Origin: Polyangiaceae bacterium
GTDB lineage: Bacteria > Myxococcota_A > Polyangia > Polyangiales > Polyangiaceae
Assembly (NCBI GenBank): GCA_025937895.1
Contig: JAICQL010000047.1
Span: forward strand, 1 to 42,047
Direction: 5' to 3'
Length of the DNA: 42,047 nucleotides
Shown one piece after another: positions 27,190 to 35,477 of this stretch (positions are counted from its first letter, which is position 1; the number at the start of each line of letters is the position of its first letter). The notes beneath the pieces are model-generated. The model was not told where the DNA came from, searched no databases, and saw only the letters and a program-made list of their open reading frames with translations. A program made the position numbers and the translations under genes.

Positions 27190-27371
27190 GCGTCGAGAAA
27201 TGGAGCCAAAAAAGTAAGCCATATCGCGCTTGCCTTCACACCAATGGCCAGCGGAAGTCAAGCCGGCCTGGCAGCAGCTCGAGGCCGGATTACTTTCACT
27301 ACGGGCTCACGGTGCTGCTGCGATATACGCAGTCGAGCCGACTTCCGTCGGTCATCAGGAGGACACGCAAA

Positions 27372-27749
27372 ATGATTGGCTATGTGACGATCGGAACCAA
27401 CGACCTGCCTCGCGCCGCGCGCTTCTACGACGAGCTGCTGGGCAGGCTGAACGCCAAGCGAGTCATGGGCGATGGCGAGCGCTGGATCGTCTGGAGCGCG
27501 GCGATGGACAAGCCCGGCATCTGTCTCACCAAGCCGTACGACGGCAACCCGGCGACGGTGGGCAACGGCATGATGGTGGCGCTGGCGGTGCAGACGCCCG
27601 CCGAAGTGGACGACGTGTACGCGCTCGCGATGCGCCTCGGCGCCAAGGATGAAGGGCCCGCCGGTCCGCGCGGCGATACCTTCTACGCCGGCTACTTCCG
27701 CGACCCCGACGGCAACAAGCTCAGCTGTTTCTGTATCGTGCAGAAGTGA
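27372..27749 (+). CDS. VOC-superfamily (glyoxalase-like) protein
   Basis: A 125-residue single-domain VOC protein: MIGYVTIGTNDLPRAARFYDELLG at the start, then KPGICLTKPYDG and GYFRDPDGNKLSCFCI at the end, as in small glyoxalase/bleomycin-resistance-like proteins. The start is firmly fixed by an excellent ribosome site, AGGAGG about eight bases before ATG 27372. The usual first His ligand position is occupied by a Thr-rich strand (YVTIGTND), so a metal-binding role is doubtful. The substrate is unknown. Confidence 0.92.
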   Translation: MIGYVTIGTNDLPRAARFYDELLGRLNAKRVMGDGERWIVWSAAMDKPGICLTKPYDGNPATVGNGMMVALAVQTPAEVDDVYALAMRLGAKDEGPAGPRGDTFYAGYFRDPDGNKLSCFCIVQK

Positions 27750-27816
27750 GCTCTGCTCGCGCAGCCGGAGCGGAGTGTCGAGATGGCTCGGACTCCGCTC
27801 GGCCGCGCTGCCGTCA

Positions 27817-27883
27817 GCTGCTACCCTCAGCGAGCTGCTGCCCTCAGATAGCTGCTGCCTCAGCGAGTTGCTGCCCGTCAGCG
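27817..27883. repeat. Four short tandem repeats of 16-17 bp
   Basis: Imperfect copies of GCTGCTGCCCTCAGCGA start at 27817, 27834, 27851 and 27867. They sit between the stop of the VOC gene and the stop of the outer-membrane protein gene, where two transcripts converge. No clear function. Confidence 0.65.
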
Positions 27884-27894
27884 CGCGAGCAGGA

Positions 27895-28461
27895 TCAACC
27901 GCTGATGGACAGCATGGGTGAGATCGACAGGCCGCGAAATGCGGTGCCGCTGATGGCTTGATAGCTCACCTCCGCGCCGAGCGAGATGCGCTCTGAGAAG
28001 TGGATCATGAGCCCGCCGCCGCCGAGCCAGGCCAGCCCGCCTTCACCCGGGTTGGTGAGCGCACCAGCGCCTGCGCCGCCGCGCACGTACGGCGCCAGCG
28101 GCCCGAGCGGCACGGTGATGCGCAACGTGGGCATCACCGTGCCGATCACGCGGCTCGATAGATAATACAGGCTCAGCTCGCCACCGGGAGCGACCACGGT
28201 CGGGCCGAGGACGAAGCCGTAGCGGCCCTCCGCCTGCAGACCCACGCCCGCCGAGCCGCCGCCGGACGGCAGCAGCACCATGAAGCCGGTGCCCAGCTGA
28301 AAGCCCACGTTCGACCGCCAGGCGGGAGTGTCCGGCAGCGCTGCCTCTTCCTCCTCCACCTCTACCGCCACCTGAGCGTGCGCGCGCTCGGGCCAGAGCC
28401 ACAGGCCCGCGCACAGCGCCAGCAGCGAACTCAATCGAGAGGGCAAGCAGAGCCGCGACAT
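27895..28461 (-). CDS. Predicted outer-membrane beta-barrel protein
   Basis: A 188-residue exported protein. The signal peptide ends at AHAQ (about residue 30), followed by a Glu-rich linker. The remainder alternates hydrophobic and polar residues in strands (VGFQLGTGFMVLLPSG, GVGLQAEGRYGFVLG, GGELSLYYLSSRVIG, APYVRGGAGAGALT, ISLGAEVSYQAIS), as in small eight-strand OmpA/OmpW-like barrels. No further function can be read. It starts 4 bases after the stop of the aldo/keto reductase gene on the same strand, so the two probably share a transcript. Confidence 0.72.
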   Translation of the reverse strand: MSRLCLPSRLSSLLALCAGLWLWPERAHAQVAVEVEEEEAALPDTPAWRSNVGFQLGTGFMVLLPSGGGSAGVGLQAEGRYGFVLGPTVVAPGGELSLYYLSSRVIGTVMPTLRITVPLGPLAPYVRGGAGAGALTNPGEGGLAWLGGGGLMIHFSERISLGAEVSYQAISGTAFRGLSISPMLSISG

Positions 28462-28465
28462 GGCG

Positions 28466-29449
28466 TCAGGAGTGACCCAGCACCGGGTGGGGCACGTACG
28501 GCTGCTCCAGCGCCTGCAGCTCTTCCTTGCTCAGCTCCAGAGCAGTCGCCTTGACCGCGTCCTCCACGTGCGCGAGCTGCGTGGCACCAACGATGGGCGC
28601 CGTGACCACCGGCTGATGCAGCAACCACGCCAGCGCCACCTGTGCGTTGCTCACCCCGCGCCGGCTGGCGATCGCGCTCACCTGGTCCACCACCGCGTAG
28701 TCCGCCTCCTCCTTGTACATGCTCTGCGCGAAGCCGTCGTTCTTGGCGCGCACGGTGGCGCCCTGCGTGCCCGGCGGGCGATTCTTGGTGAGAAAGCCGC
28801 GTGCCAGCGGGCTCCACGGGATCAGGCCCACGCCCTCCGCCTGGCACAGCGGGTTCATCTCCCGCTCCTCCTCGCGATACACCAGGTTGTAGTGGTTCTG
28901 CATCGTCACGAAGCGGTGCAGGCCCAGCCGATCCGCAAGGTACAGCAGCTTGGCGAACTGCCAGGCGTACATCGACGAGGCGCCCAGGTAGAGCACCTTG
29001 CCCGCTCGCACCAGCGAGTCCAGCGCGTCCAGCGACTCCTCCATCGGCGTGTGCGGATCGAAGCGATGGATCTGGTAAAGGTCCACGTAATCCACGCCCA
29101 GCCGCCGCAGGCTGTCATCGATGGCGTGCTTGATGTGCTTGCGCGATTGCCCGCGCTGGTTCGGATCATCGCCCATCGTGCTGTGCACCTTGGTGGCAAT
29201 GACCACGCGATCCCGCTTGACCCCCAGCTTCTTCAGGCAGTTGCCCAGCACCACCTCGCTCTGCCCGAGCGAATACACATCCGCCGTGTCGAAGAAGTTG
29301 ATGCCCAGATCCAGCGCTTGCTTGATGAAGGGCAGCGCCTCCGCTTCACCCATCACCCAGTTGCGCCACTCCGGCGAGCCAAAGGTCATGGTGCCCAGAC
29401 AGATCTGCGACACCTTCAGGCCAGTTGAACCGAGATTGACGTATTTCAT
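28466..29449 (-). CDS. Aldo/keto reductase
   Basis: A 327-residue NADPH-dependent aldo/keto reductase. The catalytic tetrad is visible: Asp54 and Tyr59 in NFFDTADVYS, Lys87 in VIATKV and His128 in LYQIHRF. The cofactor-binding end (TAPIVGATQLAHVEDAV) is also typical, and the closest group is the YajO/Tas-like or AKR12-type general stress reductases. ATG 29449 (MKYVNLGSTGLKVSQ) is the true start; the longer upstream frame is Ala/Arg-rich noise. It is upstream of and probably co-transcribed with the outer-membrane protein gene. Confidence 0.95.
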   Translation of the reverse strand: MKYVNLGSTGLKVSQICLGTMTFGSPEWRNWVMGEAEALPFIKQALDLGINFFDTADVYSLGQSEVVLGNCLKKLGVKRDRVVIATKVHSTMGDDPNQRGQSRKHIKHAIDDSLRRLGVDYVDLYQIHRFDPHTPMEESLDALDSLVRAGKVLYLGASSMYAWQFAKLLYLADRLGLHRFVTMQNHYNLVYREEEREMNPLCQAEGVGLIPWSPLARGFLTKNRPPGTQGATVRAKNDGFAQSMYKEEADYAVVDQVSAIASRRGVSNAQVALAWLLHQPVVTAPIVGATQLAHVEDAVKATALELSKEELQALEQPYVPHPVLGHS

Positions 29450-29555
29450 GCCGACTGATCCGTCCCCATCCACTCGAGAAGAGGGCTCGACCATAACCCA
29501 GCTCGCGCGGGCAGTTCGAGCCTGAACTGCCCCCTCGCGCTCTGCCGGGTGACGG

Positions 29556-29873
29556 CTAACGAGGGCGCGCGGCGCCGCGCCTGGGGCGCCGCACGGCGCG
29601 CAGCTTGCCGCTGCCCCCGCCGCCGCAATACAGCGTGTCTGCGCCGTCGGACTCCAGCCCTGACACGCCGGTGCGCTCGGGCATGGCCACGCGCGCGAGC
29701 ACCTCACCGCTGCTCGGATCGACCTGCCGTAGCTCGCTCTCATCTCCCTCCCAGGTGCCGTGCCACAGCTCGCCTTCGAGCCACGTCACCCCCGTGACGA
29801 AGCGATCGGACTGCAGCGTGTGCAGGACCTTGCCCGTCTCGGGATCGATGCACAGGATCTGGCGGCTGCGATG
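29556..29873 (-). pseudogene. C-terminal remnant of a propeller (glutamine-cyclotransferase/SMP-30-like) protein
   Basis: About 105 codons are intact: ILCIDPETGKVLHTLQ, then FVTGVTWLEGELWHGTWEGD, SELRQVDPSSGEVLARV and GVSGLESDGADTLYCGGGGSG. These are the last two or three blades of a protein that should be roughly three times longer. Just upstream in the same frame is a TAA (29874-29876), and no ATG or GTG lies between it and the conserved part; the only internal start is GTG 29789. The 5' part is replaced by unrelated sequence at about 29874, so this is a broken gene. Confidence 0.65.
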
Positions 29874-29983
29874 TTACTCGCGTGGTATTGAGGCGATGAA
29901 CGGTGCCTATCAGCTCCTGGATCTGGTGCCGAAGGGCAGGGCGGAGCAGGGGCTACCCTACCCGATGGCGTGGCTCAGGTTGC

Positions 29984-30277
29984 ATGACCAGTATGAGTGA
30001 GGATTGCTGTGGCGCGGCTCGCGCGCCCGGGCGAGGGCAGCGCGCAGCGCCGGGGATGGTGGCGCTGAGCCTCGGGCTCGCCGCGCTGGTGCCCAAGTGC
30101 CCGATGTGTCTCGCCGCCTACGCCTCGCTGCTCGGCATCGGCGCGGGCCTGGCGGTGCCGGCATATCCGTATTTGAGGCCAGTTTTGTACACCCTGGCGG
30201 CGCTGGCGCTGGGGGCGATGTGCCTCGGCCGGCTGCGGCTTGCCCGCCAGCGAGCCAGGCAAGCAGGCCAGCGCTGA
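29984..30277 (+). CDS. Small membrane protein with a KCPMCLAAY motif
   Basis: A 97-residue protein. Two hydrophobic segments (VALSLGLAALVPKCPMCLAAYASLLGIGAGLAV region and YTLAALALGAMCLG) are separated by a Pro/Tyr-rich turn. A CxxC (CPMC) lies in the first one, and two Cys (EDCCG) lie near the N-terminus. Small proteins with 'KCPMCLAAY' in a membrane helix occur widely, sometimes near metal or mercury genes, but I do not know their function. ATG 29993 is an alternative start. The tail of a 34-codon open frame from 29896 overlaps its beginning. Confidence 0.65.
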   Translation: MTSMSEDCCGAARAPGRGQRAAPGMVALSLGLAALVPKCPMCLAAYASLLGIGAGLAVPAYPYLRPVLYTLAALALGAMCLGRLRLARQRARQAGQR

Positions 30278-30367
30278 CGGAATCTCGGCGCTCGCGTGCA
30301 ACCAGGGCTAGGCTGGTGGCATCCGTGTTCGCGGGCGCTGCCCGCACTTCACCGCTCTCGGCCTGGT

Positions 30368-31177
30368 ATGTCTCTGTTCGACGTTCACGCGCACCTCACT
30401 CACCCCAACCTGATCGCCGACGTGGACGCCATCGTGGCGCGCGCGCAGGCGGCGGGCCTCTCCACCATCATCAGCAACGGCCTCAACCCTGCCGATAACG
30501 AGGCGGTGCGGCAGCTCGCGCGGCGCTACTCGCTGGTCAAGCCCGCGTTCGGGCTGTACCCGGTGGACGCGGTGCTGGCAGCCATGCTGGCCGCGGGCGA
30601 GTCTTATCCGGGACAGCGCGAGGCGTGGCCCACGGCCGAGGCCATCGACTGGGTGCGGCAGCACGTGGACGAGGCGTTTGCCGTGGGTGAGATCGGGCTG
30701 GATGGCTACTGGGTGAAAGAGAGCCACTGGCCCGCGCAAGATCAGGCCTTCTGCGAGCTCGTGCGCATCGCGCAGGCAGCGGACAAGCCGATCATCATCC
30801 ACACGCGCAAGCGCGAGCGCCGCACCCTGGAGCTCCTGGATGAGCTGGGGGCGAAGCGGGTGAACTGGCACTGCTTTGGCGGGCGAGTGACCCTGGCGCG
30901 CGAGATCGCCAGCCGCGGTCACTACCTCTCCATCCCGGCCAACGCGCGGCGCTCCGAGTCCTTCACCCGTATGCTGGAGACCTTGCCGCGCGAGCAGCTG
31001 CTGCTGGAGACCGACTCGCCCTATCTGGGGCCCGACCGCGAAAAGCAGACCGAAAACGAGCCGGCCAACGTGCGTCACACCGTGCAATACGCGGCCGAGC
31101 TCTGGGGCCTGAGCCCGGAGCAGGTCGAGGCGCAGTTTGCTGTCAACTTCGAGGCGCTGTTCCGGGTGGCCCCCTAG
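30368..31177 (+). CDS. TatD-family metal-dependent hydrolase/DNase
   Basis: A 269-residue TatD-like enzyme of the amidohydrolase fold. The N-terminal metal ligands are in FDVHAHLTHPNL (His7, His9), followed by AVGEIGLDGYWV, IIIHTRKRE, NWHCFGG and LLETDSPYLGP with the remaining Glu, His and Asp ligands. Family members are 3'-5' exonucleases or deacylases acting in the cytoplasm. The start is ATG 30368; the upstream frame has no similarity. It converges with the flavoprotein gene, 7 bases away. Confidence 0.95.
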   Translation: MSLFDVHAHLTHPNLIADVDAIVARAQAAGLSTIISNGLNPADNEAVRQLARRYSLVKPAFGLYPVDAVLAAMLAAGESYPGQREAWPTAEAIDWVRQHVDEAFAVGEIGLDGYWVKESHWPAQDQAFCELVRIAQAADKPIIIHTRKRERRTLELLDELGAKRVNWHCFGGRVTLAREIASRGHYLSIPANARRSESFTRMLETLPREQLLLETDSPYLGPDREKQTENEPANVRHTVQYAAELWGLSPEQVEAQFAVNFEALFRVAP

Positions 31178-31184
31178 CGATCGC

Positions 31185-31730
31185 TCACTTCGGCGGTGAG
31201 TCCCAGTCGGAGAAGTCCTGCCCCTTCTCCCGGGACAGGATGTCGATGGCGGCGACTGCGCCATCGCCTGCGCTGATGATGGCCTGGCTGCGCCCGGGGC
31301 GTGCGGAGCGGCCCACGGCGTACACGCCGGGCACGCTGGTCTGATTGTTTCTGTCGGTGACCACCCTCGGGCCCTCGAAGCTGGCGCCCAGCTCCTGCGC
31401 GAGGCGCGGTGACTTGCCCTCGGACAGGATGACGTAGCGCGCGCTCACCCGCTCCCCGCCGTCGAGCTGCACGATGAAGCCGCTGCCCTCCCGCACCACC
31501 GCATCTACCAGGCGATCCTGCAGGAGTGCGCCAAAGCGCCCCACCTGCTGGCGCGCTTTCTTCTGAAACTCGCTGCCGTGAATCTCATCGATGCCCAGAT
31601 AATTGCGCAGCTGTGCCCAGTGCATGGCCGTCTTGTCCTGCCCGTACACGACGGTGGAGAGGCCATTTTTGGCCAGAAACAACGCTGCGCTGAGGCCACC
31701 CGGCCCGTCTCCAACGATCACGACATCCAT
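31185..31730 (-). CDS. Half-size thioredoxin-reductase-like flavoprotein
   Basis: A 181-residue protein with the FAD-binding motif VIVGDGPGGLSAALFLAKNG and a C-terminal VPGVYAVGRSARPGRSQAIISAGDGAVAAIDIL, which is the second FAD motif of thioredoxin-reductase-like enzymes. The approximately 120-residue NAD(P)H domain that normally sits between them, with its CxxC, is missing. The central part runs straight from the first FAD lobe to the second. The FAD site therefore looks complete while the pyridine-nucleotide and disulfide sites are absent. It could be a flavin-binding partner or an oxidoreductase with another electron donor. It is divergent from greB, 96 bases apart. Confidence 0.85.
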   Translation of the reverse strand: MDVVIVGDGPGGLSAALFLAKNGLSTVVYGQDKTAMHWAQLRNYLGIDEIHGSEFQKKARQQVGRFGALLQDRLVDAVVREGSGFIVQLDGGERVSARYVILSEGKSPRLAQELGASFEGPRVVTDRNNQTSVPGVYAVGRSARPGRSQAIISAGDGAVAAIDILSREKGQDFSDWDSPPK

Positions 31731-31826
31731 GTGTTTGCTCCGGTTCAGTCCGAGCTCCGGGAGTAGCGTCCCCGGGCGCGAGCGGCAATCTGAAACGTCG
31801 CACCCAGGTCATGGCAAGCTACCGCG

Positions 31827-32306
31827 ATGAGCAAGGCGTTCACCAAGGAGGACACGGCGGCGGACGAGATCCTGGTCGCGCGCCGGCCACCGTTGCCGGA
31901 GGGGGTGCCCAACTACGTCACACCGCACGGCCTCGAGCTGCTGCGCGCCGAGCGGCAAGCGCTGGAGTCGGCGCGAGCCGAGCTGCGCGCCGCCGACGAC
32001 GCGGCGCGCCTGGCGGCGCTCGGCACACGGTTGGCGGAGCTGGAGCAGCGCATCGCGAGCGCGCAGTGTGTCGAGCCTGGCTCGAGCGCCGTGGTGCGCT
32101 TCGGCTCGAAGGTGACCCTGCTGGATGAAGCAGAGCGCGAGCACTGCTACCAGATCGTGGGAGTGGACGAGGCTGACCCCGCGCATGGCAAGGTGGCGTT
32201 TCTCTCGCCGCTGGCCAGGGCCCTGCTGGGCGCGCGGGTGGGCGACAGCGTGCGCTTCAAGAAGCCGGGTGGCACGGAAGAGCTGGAGGTGCTGGCGATC
32301 GAGTGA
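31827..32306 (+). CDS. greB: Transcription elongation factor GreB-like
   Basis: A 159-residue Gre factor. It begins MSKAFTKED, the GreB-type N-terminus, followed by VPNYVTPHGLELLRAERQALE. The coiled-coil then follows, and the FKBP-like C-terminal domain starts near VRFGSKVTLLD and includes GKVAFLSPLARALLGARVGDSV. It rescues backtracked RNA polymerase by stimulating transcript cleavage. The acidic tip residues of the coiled coil cannot be pinned down with certainty: the Asp-Asp in RAADDAARL is a candidate. It converges with the MYXO-CTERM gene, 3 bases away. Confidence 0.9.
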   Translation: MSKAFTKEDTAADEILVARRPPLPEGVPNYVTPHGLELLRAERQALESARAELRAADDAARLAALGTRLAELEQRIASAQCVEPGSSAVVRFGSKVTLLDEAEREHCYQIVGVDEADPAHGKVAFLSPLARALLGARVGDSVRFKKPGGTEELEVLAIE

Positions 32307-32309
32307 AGG

Positions 32310-33677
32310 TCAGCGGCGAGCGCGACGAGCGTGATGCCGAACGAGCACCGCGCGCGGCCCTGCGGCGCGCCGCAGCAGGGCCGGAGCGGCGAGCAACAGC
32401 AAGAGCGCCATGCCGAGCAGTGTGGAGCCCGTTGCCCTGGCCGGCGCGGTCGTCAAGCTGCAGCCGTTGCCGTCGCCTTCATCCCTGCTCGAGGACTGGG
32501 CCGTGCTGGGCGTGGTGGGGTCGGCGCCCGCCGTTGGGTCCTGATACACGACGATGGTGCCATCGTTGCTGCGGAGCAACGTGCTGCCGCACACGGCGAA
32601 CTTGCTCGACGCGCTGAAGGCGGGCAGCGTCTGCCGCAGCGCCCACTGGCCACTGCTCAGCCGGTATTCGTGCAGGAGCTGCGCATCGCCGCTCGCGGTC
32701 GCGATGAACAGACGGTCGCGTTGGAGCTTCACCTGGGCGCCCAGGCGTTCGCTGCCCGGCAGCACGAGGGTCTGCACCGGCTGCCACGTGGAGCCGTTGC
32801 GATAGTAGGTGTACGCGCGCGGAGCCACCGGCTCATCGGTACCTGCAGAGCCGCTCACCACGGCCCAGTTGCCGTCGATGTCCGCGCTACCGCCATAGTA
32901 GATTGCGGGCGTGCTCGGCGTCTGACCGGTCAGATCCAGCCGGGCCTGCTGCGTCCAGCCGCTCGCGGCGCGGCTGAAGATGTAGGCGGCGCCGCGCGGC
33001 GCGTCGTCGATCGGATTCGTGGGCGCGCCGGCGATCAGCGAGTCCTCGCTGAAGCCCATCCCCAGCCCGAAGAAGTCGTTCTGGGCGCCGTCGCTGGCTG
33101 CGAGCACGGCCTCTTCACTCCACACGCCCGCCTGCCGCCCATAGACGTGGATGCGCCCGAGGTCACCCGCCTCCTTGGGCGCGGCCACCGCCGCCAGGTC
33201 ACCGTGCAACGCCACGTCGTCGCCGAACGCGCCGTAGCGCGCGTCGCCGCTGCTTTCGACGGTTTGCTGCAGCTCCCAGGCGCCGTCGCGCTGCACGAAG
33301 AAGGAGACTGTCGCGCTGTCGATCTGCGAGCTGCCGGCCAGGAAGGTGTCACCGCTGATGGCGAGGTTGGCGCCGACCGTGAACTCCTCGGGCACCGTCA
33401 GCCGCTGCACGCTGGCATAGTCCGCTCCCGAGAACGCATACACGGCGCCGTGGTAGCTGTCCTCACCGCTGGCTCCGACCAGCACGGTGCCGCCGCCGCA
33501 GGCCAGCGCGCGCTCGCCAAAGTTCTTGCCGTCGCCGCCCAGGTTGGTCGGACGGGTCAAGGTGGCCACCTGGGTCCACTCCGCACGCAGGTCGGGCGCG
33601 CAGAGCAGCAGAGCGCCACCAAGAGGGGCCGCCAGGAGCCTGTGGGACCACCAATGCCGACGTTTGTTCGCACCCAT
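32310..33677 (-). CDS. FG-GAP-like propeller protein with MYXO-CTERM tail
   Basis: A 455-residue exported protein with a signal peptide ending LRAE (about residue 32) and FG-GAP-like blades: FGERALACGGGTVLVGASGED, FGDDVALHGDLAAVAAPKEA, GLGMGFSEDSLIAGAPTNP. Near the end GNGCSLTTAP, a hydrophobic helix (TLLGMALLLLLAAPALL) and RR form a MYXO-CTERM sorting signal. In other myxobacteria this signal directs type II secretion, Cys processing and surface anchoring. An unusual basic extension of about 18 residues follows the RR. The gene lies 78 bases downstream of the di-heme protein gene on the same strand, so read-through from that operon is possible. Confidence 0.88.
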   Translation of the reverse strand: MGANKRRHWWSHRLLAAPLGGALLLCAPDLRAEWTQVATLTRPTNLGGDGKNFGERALACGGGTVLVGASGEDSYHGAVYAFSGADYASVQRLTVPEEFTVGANLAISGDTFLAGSSQIDSATVSFFVQRDGAWELQQTVESSGDARYGAFGDDVALHGDLAAVAAPKEAGDLGRIHVYGRQAGVWSEEAVLAASDGAQNDFFGLGMGFSEDSLIAGAPTNPIDDAPRGAAYIFSRAASGWTQQARLDLTGQTPSTPAIYYGGSADIDGNWAVVSGSAGTDEPVAPRAYTYYRNGSTWQPVQTLVLPGSERLGAQVKLQRDRLFIATASGDAQLLHEYRLSSGQWALRQTLPAFSASSKFAVCGSTLLRSNDGTIVVYQDPTAGADPTTPSTAQSSSRDEGDGNGCSLTTAPARATGSTLLGMALLLLLAAPALLRRAAGPRAVLVRHHARRARR

Positions 33678-33755
33678 GACCGTTACCCACGTGCAGCAAC
33701 GGCCAGGGGGCGAAAAAGCTCAGCTCGGGCCCGCGCGGCGGCGTGGTGACAAACC

Positions 33756-35477
33756 TCAGAAGAGCAACGTGCTCTCGCCGATCTGAAAGGTCATGCCGGT
33801 GCCGAGCGCGTCGTTGGCTGCGGCCACACCTTCCAGCGCGCGCTGCGTCCGCTCGATGCGCCTGTGTTTGTTCAGCGTCTCGACCGCGGCCTCGATGTCG
33901 CCGCGCGCCTGACGCAGGAGGTCGCTCGCGTCCACGTTCAGCTCCGCCACCTCGCCGAGCACCGTGAGCGCGTCGTCCATCTCCACCACCGCCAGCCGCA
34001 GCAAGCCGCGCTGGATGGAGATGTAGCGATTGGCATAGCTCTGGTTGATCTGCAGCGCAGCCTGCAGCCGGGCCAGCGCCAGCTGGCAGTTGAAGGCGGC
34101 GTTGAGCACGCGGAAGAAGCGACCGAGATCCTCCACCTCGAACGGCTGTAGCAAGAAGGGCCCAGGATCTTTGCCCGGGGAGTGCGCCTGACCCGCCGGC
34201 GAGTGACCGAAGCCGGGCGTGGTGTAGAAGCGCACGGCATCTTCGATGGTGGCGGCGGAGTTGGTGTGGAAGTAGGGCGGAGTGTCGGCGGCCTCGATCA
34301 GCGGCTGGGAGTTGAAGCGCCCATTGCCGGAGGAGTCGGCCACGCCGTCGCGATCCGTGTCGAACGGCTCGCCGCCAAAGCCCCCGTCGTAGGGGATGTT
34401 CAGCTCATCCAGCAGCTCCAGCCGGTCGAGCTCCGTGCCCACGTCGAAGTTGGAGTTGGCGAGATCGGGCAGCCCCGGCGTGACCACGTTGTTCGCGCCG
34501 CCGTTGCGATGGCAGTCCTCACACGAGCGCGCCGGCCCGAACAGGAAGTTGCGCCGCCCGAAGTCCGCGCGCGGGTCGCTGAGCTGGATCTCGGTCAGCT
34601 CGAGCTCGTTCTTGCGGCCCAGCCCGCGCTGAAACACCTCCAGCTGGCGCAGCTGGTTATCGCTGGGCAGGACGAAGTCGCGGTAGTTGCGGCGCGCGAG
34701 CGACCTCGTCGCGTGCTGGGTGATGGCCCCGATCGCGAAGGCCTTCAGGCTGCCGTCGCCGGGCGCGCCGTCACCGCTCCAGCCGGTGCGCTGCAGCGGT
34801 GGGATGGGCGAGGAATCCGGGGTGAGCCCGCCCTCGAGCACGGGGCCCGGAGTGATGGAGGTCTCCAGCGAGAAGGTGTGCGACACCGAGCGCATCACGA
34901 AGCGCTCCGTCGGTGCGTCGTGGCCGTCCGGGTTGACCAGCACGAGAGCATGGTCGCGCAGTAAGTCGGAGCGCTCGAGCTCGGCCAGCTCCGGATCGTA
35001 CTCCGCGACGAACAGCGGATCCGTGTCCGGCAGGCCAGCGATGAACTCCGCGTCCAGGGTGAAGTTGTTGTTCACCGGGTGGCAGCTGGCGCAGCTGCGC
35101 CCGTTGCCGGCGAAGTCTTCGCGAAAGAACAGCTCGGCGCCCATGCAGGCGTCGAACGAAACCAGCCCGAGCTGCACCCGCGGGTCCCCCCTGCAGGCGC
35201 TCCAGCGCTTCTCCGCGCCACCGTGGCCGGGGCGGCGCTGGCTCAGCAGGCGCATGCTCTGATCGGCGCGGGCAAAGGCCTCCGCGTCACCATCGGCGAG
35301 CTCGCTCGCGTCCACCCGCTGGACCAGCGCCAGGTCCGCCCGGGCGAGCGGGGCAGGCTGCTCCACCTCACCGCCGCAGGCGAAGAGCACGCCCAGCAGC
35401 AGACCACAAGCAAGAGGCTGCAGACAGGCCTGCGCAGAGGAACGCGCGTGAGACGAGGGCTTCCGTGCTGCGTTCAT
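33756..35477 (-). CDS. MauG/cytochrome-c-peroxidase-like di-heme lipoprotein
   Basis: A 573-residue predicted lipoprotein with signal peptide and lipobox LFAC at residue 34. Two c-type haem sites are present: CASCH at 129-133 and CEDCH at 319-323. PPYFHTNSAATIEDAVRFY at 400-418 is the typical C-terminal block of di-haem peroxidases and MauG. A calcium-like DTDRDGVADSSG loop lies at 373-384, and an extra helical tail of about 110 residues follows 455. Such enzymes reduce peroxide or, in MauG and MbnH, oxidise side chains of partner proteins. Its ATG overlaps the stop of the GRDP-like gene (ATGA, 35474-35477), showing tight translational coupling. Confidence 0.9.
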   Translation of the reverse strand: MNAARKPSSHARSSAQACLQPLACGLLLGVLFACGGEVEQPAPLARADLALVQRVDASELADGDAEAFARADQSMRLLSQRRPGHGGAEKRWSACRGDPRVQLGLVSFDACMGAELFFREDFAGNGRSCASCHPVNNNFTLDAEFIAGLPDTDPLFVAEYDPELAELERSDLLRDHALVLVNPDGHDAPTERFVMRSVSHTFSLETSITPGPVLEGGLTPDSSPIPPLQRTGWSGDGAPGDGSLKAFAIGAITQHATRSLARRNYRDFVLPSDNQLRQLEVFQRGLGRKNELELTEIQLSDPRADFGRRNFLFGPARSCEDCHRNGGANNVVTPGLPDLANSNFDVGTELDRLELLDELNIPYDGGFGGEPFDTDRDGVADSSGNGRFNSQPLIEAADTPPYFHTNSAATIEDAVRFYTTPGFGHSPAGQAHSPGKDPGPFLLQPFEVEDLGRFFRVLNAAFNCQLALARLQAALQINQSYANRYISIQRGLLRLAVVEMDDALTVLGEVAELNVDASDLLRQARGDIEAAVETLNKHRRIERTQRALEGVAAANDALGTGMTFQIGESTLLF

